The notes beneath the pieces were generated by a model. It ran no database searches. It saw nothing but the letters and a program-made list of their open reading frames with translations, and was not told the origin of the DNA. The position numbers and the translations under genes are program-made. This document shows, piece by piece, positions 5,759 to 11,033 of a stretch of 11,033 nucleotides of DNA. This stretch comes from an uncultured Eubacteriales bacterium (GTDB lineage Bacteria; Bacillota; Clostridia; Oscillospirales; Acutalibacteraceae): contig ONWY01000030.1 of the NCBI GenBank assembly GCA_900321665.1, positions 1 through 11,033 on the forward strand, written 5' to 3'. Position 1 is the stretch's first letter. Every line of letters starts with the position of its first letter.

Positions 5759-5787
5759 AAATGAGTATTGTATACAATTATACAATT
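5738..5787. promoter_or_regulatory. Candidate GntR operator: perfect 22-bp inverted repeat with tandem palindromes
   Basis: Bases 5738-5759 and 5766-5787 are exact reverse complements around AATGAG. Each arm contains the 12-bp palindrome ATTGTATACAAT (5747-5758 and 5767-5778, centres 20 bp apart) plus an outer half-site (ATTGTATA at 5739, TATACAAT at 5779). TTGTATACAA fits the TnGT-N-ACnA pattern known for FadR-type GntR proteins, and such a regulator is the second gene of this operon. Two dimers on one face of the helix, with autoregulation, is the natural reading. A further TATACAAT half-site at 5690-5697 lies towards cobO. Confidence 0.75.
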
Positions 5788-5943
5788 TAGCGATAACAGC
5801 TGCGTGTTTTGCCGCGAGCGGCAGGGCAAAAAGCAATTGATGCATAAAAATATTAAAAAAGAGAATTAAGAAACAGAGAGTAAAAGATGATACAATGTGT
5901 CGCACAGTGGCACCTTCTTCTTTCTTCTTTCTTCTTTCTCCCG
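5788..5943. other. Leader of the citrate synthase operon with an inverted heptad tract
   Basis: No gene is supported here. Around 5807-5831, TTTTGCC can pair with GGCAAAA or, alternatively, TGCCGC with GCGGCA; neither is followed by a T-run. AATGTGTCGC at 5894-5903 is the reverse complement of GCGACACATT at 9926-9935 in the gap before the isocitrate dehydrogenase gene. TTCTTCT repeats three times at exact 7-bp period from 5915, followed by TTCTCCC to 5942. That is the complement of the purine heptads at 529-563, so this looks like an inverted remnant of the intergenic repeat family. Confidence 0.55.
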
Positions 5944-5955
5944 AAAGGAGTCAGC

Positions 5956-7329
5956 ATGGTCGAATTATCTCCGAAAACCAATCTGTTGGAGCAAACATCG
6001 AGCAAATATGTGCTCGATGATGTGAAAGAAGCAAATTTATACCGCGATGTGTTCAGCTATGATGAGGTGCCGAAAATCGCCTTTAACCACCGCCGCGTGC
6101 CCATCAGTATGCCGGAGGAAATTTGGATTACCGATACCTCCTTTCGTGACGGGCAGCAATCGGTCAATCCCTACACAGCGGAGCAAATTGCCGATTTATA
6201 TGAAATGATGTCGCGCCTTGGCGGCCCCTATGGCAGAATTCGCCAAACCGAATTTTTTGTTTACAGCGAAAAGGACCGCAAGGCAGTGGAGCTTTGCAAG
6301 CAGAAAAACCTGCGCTTTCCCGAGATTACCACTTGGATTCGCGCAAGTAAAAAAGACTTTCAGCTTGTGAAGGATTTGGAGATTAAGGAAACGGGTATTT
6401 TGGTTTCGTGCTCCGATTACCACATTTTCAAGAAGCTTGGCAAGACCAGAAAACAGGCGCTCGAGATGTACTTGGGCACAGTTAAGGATGCGTTTGATGC
6501 GGGGCTGGTACCGCGCTGCCACTTGGAGGATATCACCAGGGCGGATTTTTACGGCTTCGTGCTTCCCTTCGTTACCGCATTGCAGGAGTTGTCGGATGAG
6601 GCCGGTATCCCGGTCAAAATCCGCGCTTGCGATACAATGGGCTACGGCGTACCGTTTTCCGGCACAGCGCTGCCGCGCAGTGTGCCCGGCATTATTTACG
6701 GCTTGCAGCACTACACCGGTGTGCCGAGCGAGATGTTGGAGTGGCACGGGCATAACGATTTTTACAAAGCGGTCTCCAACGCAACGGCAGCATGGCTTTA
6801 CGGTGCGTGTGCAGTCAATTGCTCTTTGCTCGGTATCGGCGAGAGAACCGGCAATGTGCCGCTTGAAGCGATGGTGTTTGAATATGCTTCGTTGCGCGGC
6901 TCGTTTGATGGGATGGAGCCGAAGGTGGTAACAGAAATCGCAGAGTATTTCACCAATGAAATCGGCTATAAAATCCCGACCTCCACGCCGTTTGTCGGTA
7001 GGGATTTTAATGTTACCAGAGCAGGTATCCACGCGGACGGCTTGCTCAAGGATGAGGAGATTTATAATATCTTTAACACCGAGAAAATTCTCGGCAGAGC
7101 AGCCACGGTGCTCATTTCCAAAACCAGCGGTCTTGCGGGCATTGCCTATTGGATTAACGATTACTTCCGCTTAAAGGGAGAAGAGCAGGTAGCTAAAAAC
7201 GATGAGCTGGTGATTGCCCTCAAGGAGTGGGTAGACGAGATTTATGAAGCGGGGCGTGTGACCAGCCTTGCCGTGAATGAAATTACAGATAAAATAGATG
7301 AACTTGCACCGGGCAGGTTCCAAAAATAG
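5956..7329 (+). CDS. Re-type citrate synthase-like enzyme (DRE-TIM metallolyase, isopropylmalate/homocitrate synthase relative)
   Basis: This 457-aa protein belongs to the acyl-CoA Claisen-condensation branch of the DRE-TIM metallolyases. The signature DTSFRDGQQS is at residues 60-69, the metal ligands HGHND at 264-268, and GIGERTGNVPLE at 293-304. The FRDGQQ form and a length near 450 without a C-terminal leucine-feedback domain point away from LeuA. The adjacent aconitase and isocitrate dehydrogenase favour Re-citrate synthase (acetyl-CoA + oxaloacetate to citrate), as known from Clostridium kluyveri; homocitrate synthase is the main alternative. The start is ATG at 5956, preceded by AAAGGAG at 5944-5950. 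An earlier in-frame ATG at 5887 would translate the heptad repeat and lacks a ribosome binding site. The gene heads the operon behind the TTGTATACAA operator and is followed 31 bp later by the regulator. Confidence 0.8.
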   Translation: MVELSPKTNLLEQTSSKYVLDDVKEANLYRDVFSYDEVPKIAFNHRRVPISMPEEIWITDTSFRDGQQSVNPYTAEQIADLYEMMSRLGGPYGRIRQTEFFVYSEKDRKAVELCKQKNLRFPEITTWIRASKKDFQLVKDLEIKETGILVSCSDYHIFKKLGKTRKQALEMYLGTVKDAFDAGLVPRCHLEDITRADFYGFVLPFVTALQELSDEAGIPVKIRACDTMGYGVPFSGTALPRSVPGIIYGLQHYTGVPSEMLEWHGHNDFYKAVSNATAAWLYGACAVNCSLLGIGERTGNVPLEAMVFEYASLRGSFDGMEPKVVTEIAEYFTNEIGYKIPTSTPFVGRDFNVTRAGIHADGLLKDEEIYNIFNTEKILGRAATVLISKTSGLAGIAYWINDYFRLKGEEQVAKNDELVIALKEWVDEIYEAGRVTSLAVNEITDKIDELAPGRFQK

Positions 7330-7360
7330 TTTTAATAGAAAAATGGAAGAGGTGAAATCG

Positions 7361-7996
7361 GTGGACAAAAGTTTTTCTTTAGCGCATCAAGTCTATAAGC
7401 GCATGGAGCAGGCTATCATTACCGAGGAAATCCCGAGCGGCACCGAGTTGACGGAAATGGGACTTTCCGCAACCTACGGTGTCAGCCGCACGCCGATTCG
7501 CGAGGCGGTGGCGATGCTCGAGCAGGAGGATTTGGTGGAAAGCACCGGCAAAAAGATTGTGGTGCTCGGTGTATCCAAGCAGGATATTTTGGATTTGGCG
7601 GATATTCGCATTGCCATTGAGGGCAAAGCGATGGCGCTGGCAGCAAAAAATATCGGTGCGCAGGGCATCAAAGAACTTGAGGACATTTTGCAAATGCAGC
7701 AATTTTACATAGAGCAAAACGACAGCGAAAAAATCAGCAAAATGGACTCCGAATTTCACTTCACCATTTATAAGCACTGCGGCTCGCGCATTTACGGCAA
7801 GACCTTAACGGATTTGCACAGGAAAATGGCAAGGTACCGCGAGATATCCGTCAAGAGCAGACCGAGAGCAGTCAAGAGCGGTGAAGAGCATCAAAGAATT
7901 TTAGAGGCAATCAAGGCACACGATGCCGGGCAGGCATTGCTTCTTGGCACAGAGCACGCGACAAAAGCAAAACAGCGACTTTTAGAGGAGGACTAA
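7361..7996 (+). CDS. GntR family transcriptional regulator, FadR subfamily with FCD domain
   Basis: This 211-aa regulator has an N-terminal winged helix (about 8-68) with the recognition helix in YGVSRTPIREAVAMLEQEDL (39-58), followed by an all-helical FCD effector domain (about 75-205). The likely metal and ligand residues of FCD proteins are Asp129 and His133 (MDSEFHF), His177 (GEEHQRI) and His199 (TEHATKA). FCD domains often bind carboxylic acids through such a metal, so citrate or a related acid is a sensible guess at the effector. The start is GTG at 7361, set by AAGAGGTG at 7347-7354 with a 6-base spacer; earlier in-frame starts at 7298, 7343 and 7352 overlap the upstream gene or this site. 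It sits between the citrate synthase and aconitase genes and probably controls its own operon through the inverted repeat at 5738-5787. Confidence 0.9.
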   Translation: MDKSFSLAHQVYKRMEQAIITEEIPSGTELTEMGLSATYGVSRTPIREAVAMLEQEDLVESTGKKIVVLGVSKQDILDLADIRIAIEGKAMALAAKNIGAQGIKELEDILQMQQFYIEQNDSEKISKMDSEFHFTIYKHCGSRIYGKTLTDLHRKMARYREISVKSRPRAVKSGEEHQRILEAIKAHDAGQALLLGTEHATKAKQRLLEED

Positions 7997-7997
7997 A

Positions 7998-9877
7998 ATG
8001 GGACTTACAATTGCACAAAAAATCATTCAAGCGCACTTATTAGAGGGCGAAATGAAGGTTGGCGAGGAAATTGCACTGCGCATTGACCAAACGCTGACAC
8101 AGGATGCGACCGGCACGATGGCGTATCTCGAGTTTGAAACCATCGGTATTCCGCGCGTAAAAACCGAGCGCAGTGTGGCATACATTGACCACAACACCTT
8201 GCAGTGCGGCTTTATGAATGCGGATGACCACCGTTACATCGGTTCGGTGGCAAAAAAGCACGGTATTTATTTTTCCAGACCCGGCAACGGTATTTGCCAC
8301 CAAGTGCATTTAGAGCGCTTCGGTATTCCGGGCAAAACCCTGATTGGCTCCGATAGCCATACCCCGACCGGCGGCGGCATCGGTATGCTCGCAATGGGTG
8401 CCGGCGGCTTGGATGTGGCGGTTGCCATGGGTGGCGGCGCATACTATATCACTATGCCGAAAATGTACAAAGTCAATCTCACCGGTAAGCTGCGCCCCTT
8501 TGTCAGTGCAAAGGATGTAAGCCTTGAGATTTTGAGAATCCTCTCGGTAAAGGGCGGTGTCGGCGCGATTATCGAATGGGGCGGCGAAGGCATTAAAACC
8601 TTGTCTGTTCCCGAGAGAGCGACCATTACCAACATGGGCACCGAGCTTGGTGCGACCACTTCCATTTTCCCATCAGATGAAATCACAAAGAAATTCCTTG
8701 AAGCCGAGGGCAGAGGAGAAGATTGGGTAGAGTTAAAGAGTGATGAGGACGCGGTATATGATAGAGTGATTGATATTAATCTTTCTACCTTAAAGCCGCT
8801 CATTGCCTGCCCGCACAGCCCCGATAATGTTGTAACGGTGGAATCTTTAAAGGGCACCAAGTGCGACCAGGTGTGCATCGGCTCTTGCACCAATTCCTCT
8901 TTGCTGGATATGCTGAAGGTGGCGGCAATGCTCAAGGGAAAGACCATTTCCGAGGATGTCAGCCTCTCGATTTCTCCCGGCTCGAAGCAGGTGCTGAGAA
9001 TGTTATCCGACTGCGGTGCATTGGGCGATATTTTGGCATCGGGTGCCAGAGTGCTCGAGTGTGCATGCGGTCCGTGCATCGGCATGGGCTTCAGCCCGAA
9101 CAGCGCCGGTGTATCTTTAAGAACCTTTAACCGCAATTTTGAAGGCAGAAGCGGTACGGCAGACGGGCAGGTATACCTGGTATCACCCGAAACCGCAGTG
9201 GCTTCCGCGCTGGCAGGTACCATCACCGACCCGATGACGTTCGGCAAAAAGCTCAGTGTCAGCATGCCGCGCAAGTTCTTGATTGATGATACGGCGGTCA
9301 TTGCCCCGGCAAGCCCCGAGCAGGCAAAGGATGTTGAGGTGCTCAGAGGACCGAACATTAAACCCTTCCCGGCAGCAAACCCGGTAACGGATGTGATTGA
9401 AGCGGAATGTGTGCTCAAGGTGGGCGATAATATTACTACCGACCACATTATGCCGGCAGGTGCTAAGATTTTGCCGTATCGCTCCAATATCCCGTACCTT
9501 TCGCAGTTCTGCTTCGGTGTGTGTGACAAATCCTTCCCCGAAAGAGCGAAGAAGGCAGGAGAGAGCACGCAGCGCTCGTACCGCTGTATTTAGGTGTCAG
9601 AGCGGTGATTGCAAAGTCCTTTGCGAGAATTCACGCGGCAAACTTAATCAATGCGGGCATTATGCCGCTGGTGTTTGAAAACGAGGAGGATTACTCCTTT
9701 ATCGGCCAGGGCAGCAAGCTAATGCTTGAAAATATTTTTGAGGGAATGGACAAGGGCGAAATCACCCTCAAAGATAAGAGCACAAAGAAAACCTATAAGC
9801 TAAAGTGCTTCTATACCGAAAGACAAAAGGCGATTTTGAAAGCAGGCGGACTGCTTCAATTCACAAAAGGGGAGTAA
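7998..9877 (+). pseudogene. acn: Aconitate hydratase (Aquifex type), broken by a deletion and frameshift near 9560
   Basis: Aconitase interconverts citrate and isocitrate through a [4Fe-4S] cluster. The first frame (7998-9593, 531 codons) carries GSDSHTPTGGG (117-127), the cluster cysteines C297 (GSCTNS) and C357/C360 (ACGPC), NRNFEGRSG (378-386) and the swivel-domain start VGDNITTDHIMPAG (475-488). After residue 521 it turns into nonsense and stops at 9591-9593. The expected sequence resumes in another frame at 9560 (REHAALVPLYLGV...) and runs to TAA at 9875-9877. The roughly 15 residues normally between, ending in the conserved GQGSS, are absent, so the catalytic base corresponding to Ser642 of pig aconitase is lost. 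With them the protein would be about 640 aa, the usual length. The start is ATG at 7998, one base after the GntR stop, with AGAGGAGG at 7984-7991. The break is either a true inactivating deletion or an assembly error. Confidence 0.88.
9560..9877 (+). pseudogene. Displaced C-terminal swivel-domain part of the aconitase
   Basis: This 105-codon stretch reads REHAALVPLYLGVRAVIAKS and continues through the conserved FARIHAANLINAG and MPLVFENEED segments of the aconitase swivel domain to the natural C terminus. It has no Shine-Dalgarno of its own. The first possible in-frame starts are inside the conserved block (for example the ATT at 9605), so independent translation is unlikely. Confidence 0.8.
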
Positions 9878-9889
9878 ACCTTTTGTGAA
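9860..9889. repeat. Hairpin straddling the aconitase stop codon
   Basis: TTCACAAAAGG (9860-9870) and CCTTTTGTGAA (9879-9889) are perfect reverse complements. The TAA lies in the 8-base loop. No T-run follows on the plus strand, so read-through towards the isocitrate dehydrogenase gene is likely. Confidence 0.55.
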
Positions 9890-9890
9890 A

Positions 9891-10022
9891 ATTAGGAATT
9901 AGAAATTAGGAGTTAGGAATTGAGGGCGACACATTCGCACTTGTTTCACTTCGCTCTAAATATTATTTTATTATCAATAAGCAATTGTATTTCAATTTAG
10001 CATTTGGCATTTAGAATTTTCA
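9891..10022. repeat. Intergenic repeat mosaic, copy D (aconitase to isocitrate dehydrogenase gap)
   Basis: No gene is seen. Purine heptads run at 9891-9925 (ATTAGGA ATTAGAA and so on), in the same phase and with the same ATTGAGG end as copy B. A diverged core GGGCGACACATTCGCAC follows, then an AT-rich stretch, then heptads ATTTAGC ATTTGGC from 9995 to 10022 that match those at 2402-2429. The GC-rich hairpin and the TCTACAT tract of copies A-C are missing. AAGGAGG at 10035 follows. Confidence 0.7.
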
Positions 10023-10046
10023 GTTCCACACTATAAGGAGGAAACC

Positions 10047-11033
10047 ATGAGTAATCAGTATATTGAACAATGTGTAGAACAGTTTAGAACAATTTTGGAA
10101 GAGCAGACCGCAAGGTGCAAAAGGATGGCAGAAAACCGCGTGGTTACCGATTATACCAAGCTTGATAAAATCATTATCGGCGTTGTGGGCGGCGACGGTA
10201 TCGGCCCGATTATTTCCGCCGAGGCGGCAAGAGTGCTGGAGTTTTTGTTAAAAGACGAGGTGGCAGCCGGCAAGGTGGAAATCAGAACCATTGAGGGCTT
10301 GACCATTGAAAACAGAATGGCACAGCACAAGGCAATTCCCGATGATGTTTTGGCAGAACTCAAAAAGTGCCATGTCATTTTGAAGGGACCGACCACAACA
10401 CCGCACGGCGGCACACTGGAGAGCGCCAATGTGGCAATGCGCCGCGAGCTGGATTTGTATGCCAACATCCGCCCGGTGAGCGTGCCCGAGGAGAATATCG
10501 ATTGGATTTTCTTTAGAGAAAACACCGAGGGCGAATATGTGCTCGGCTCCAGAGGTGTGGAAATTCCCGACACCTTGGCGGTAGATTTTAAGTGCACCAC
10601 AGACCTTGGCACCGAGAGAATTGCAAGAGCGGCTTTCGAGTACGCAAAAAATAACGGCAAGAATTATGTATCGATTGTCACCAAGGCAAATATTATGAAG
10701 AAAACCGATGGCAAATTCACAGCCATTTGCCACGAGGTGGCAAAGGATTACCCCGGCATTGAGGTGGAGGATTGGTACATCGATATCATGACGGCGAAGT
10801 TAGTGGATACCGCTTCAAGAAGCAAGTTCCAGGTCTTTGTTCTCCCGAACCTTTACGGGGACATTATCACCGATGAGGCGGCGCAGATTCAAGGCGGTGT
10901 CGGCACGGCGGGCAGCGCCAATGCAGGCGACAGGTATGCGATGTTTGAAGCCATCCACGGCTCGGCACCGCGCATGCTCGAAACCGGCAGAGCGCAGTAT
11001 GCAAACCCCTCCTCCATGATTAAGGCGAGCGAA
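10047..11033 (+). CDS. icd: Isocitrate dehydrogenase (isocitrate/isopropylmalate dehydrogenase family), 3' end outside window
   Basis: The enzyme oxidatively decarboxylates isocitrate to 2-oxoglutarate, the third step of the route begun by the two genes upstream. The frame is open to the window end (329 codons). Family motifs are VVGGDGIGP (46-54), PHGGTLESANVAMRRELDLY (119-138) for substrate binding, FRENTEGEY (156-164), TKANIMK (212-218), NLYGDIITDEAA (268-279) with the metal-binding Asp, and IHGSAP (303-308). About 40 residues precede the usual N-terminal strand, a modest extension. After HGSAP the residues are Arg-Met rather than the Lys-Tyr of E. coli NADP enzyme or the Asp-Ile of NAD enzymes, so cofactor choice is open. 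Isopropylmalate dehydrogenase is a less likely alternative given the neighbours. The start is ATG at 10047, with AAGGAGG at 10035-10041. Confidence 0.9.
   Translation, partial: MSNQYIEQCVEQFRTILEEQTARCKRMAENRVVTDYTKLDKIIIGVVGGDGIGPIISAEAARVLEFLLKDEVAAGKVEIRTIEGLTIENRMAQHKAIPDDVLAELKKCHVILKGPTTTPHGGTLESANVAMRRELDLYANIRPVSVPEENIDWIFFRENTEGEYVLGSRGVEIPDTLAVDFKCTTDLGTERIARAAFEYAKNNGKNYVSIVTKANIMKKTDGKFTAICHEVAKDYPGIEVEDWYIDIMTAKLVDTASRSKFQVFVLPNLYGDIITDEAAQIQGGVGTAGSANAGDRYAMFEAIHGSAPRMLETGRAQYANPSSMIKASE

Noticed and set aside
5887..5955. Upstream extension of the citrate synthase-like gene to an earlier ATG
   Set aside because: The extra residues come from the TTCTTCT repeat, there is no Shine-Dalgarno before 5887, and AAAGGAG stands at the right distance from 5956.
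6196..7032. Open frame of 278 codons on the minus strand
   Set aside because: It is antisense to the well-conserved citrate synthase-like gene, with no family signature.
8444..9568. Long open frame (374 codons) on the minus strand
   Set aside because: It lies wholly antisense to the conserved aconitase gene, shows no recognisable family, and is a by-product of GC-rich codon use on the plus strand.
9541..9610. Programmed ribosomal frameshift in the aconitase gene
   Set aside because: A programmed shift would keep all residues. Here a whole conserved stretch is missing and no slippery heptamer with a following structure is evident.

Overview
The window looks like a chromosomal segment of an anaerobic, gut-type Firmicute of class Clostridia; this is inferred. 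The signs are purine-rich Shine-Dalgarno sequences with frequent GTG and TTG starts, a VanZ-like membrane protein, and an apparent Re-type (isopropylmalate-synthase-like) citrate synthase with an Aquifex-type aconitase and an isocitrate dehydrogenase, the glutamate-making half-TCA branch of strict anaerobes. AT-rich intergenic gaps separate more GC-rich metabolic genes.

Region 1 (1-4873, + strand) begins with the C-terminal half of a dTDP-glucose 4,6-dehydratase, so a cell-surface polysaccharide locus probably lies to the left. A VanZ-like membrane protein, a class III Fic AMP-transferase and two divergent nucleotidyltransferase-fold proteins of the NTP_transf_5 type follow. The first three gaps are long (about 200-320 bp) and are built from degenerate 7-bp tandem repeats around a small GC-rich hairpin.

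Region 2 (4834-5737) is a convergent junction. It holds an orphan cob(I)alamin adenosyltransferase on the minus strand, two back-to-back bidirectional terminators, a minus-strand terminator-like hairpin, and a roughly 160-bp imperfect palindrome with a 19-bp internal period.

Region 3 (5738-11033, + strand) is a probable 2-oxoglutarate/glutamate supply operon: Re-citrate synthase-like enzyme, FCD-type GntR regulator, aconitase and isocitrate dehydrogenase (cut by the window end). A sigma-A-like promoter lies inside a perfect 22-bp inverted repeat that carries two TTGTATACAA palindromes, a strong candidate operator for the GntR protein. The aconitase reading frame is broken: a stretch that should carry the catalytic Ser-Ser-Arg loop is missing and the frame shifts, so the gene is either a real pseudogene or an assembly error.

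The points most worth a second look are the heptad-repeat intergenic elements, the broken aconitase inside an otherwise intact operon, the apparent Re-citrate synthase module with its operator, and the 19-bp-period palindrome.
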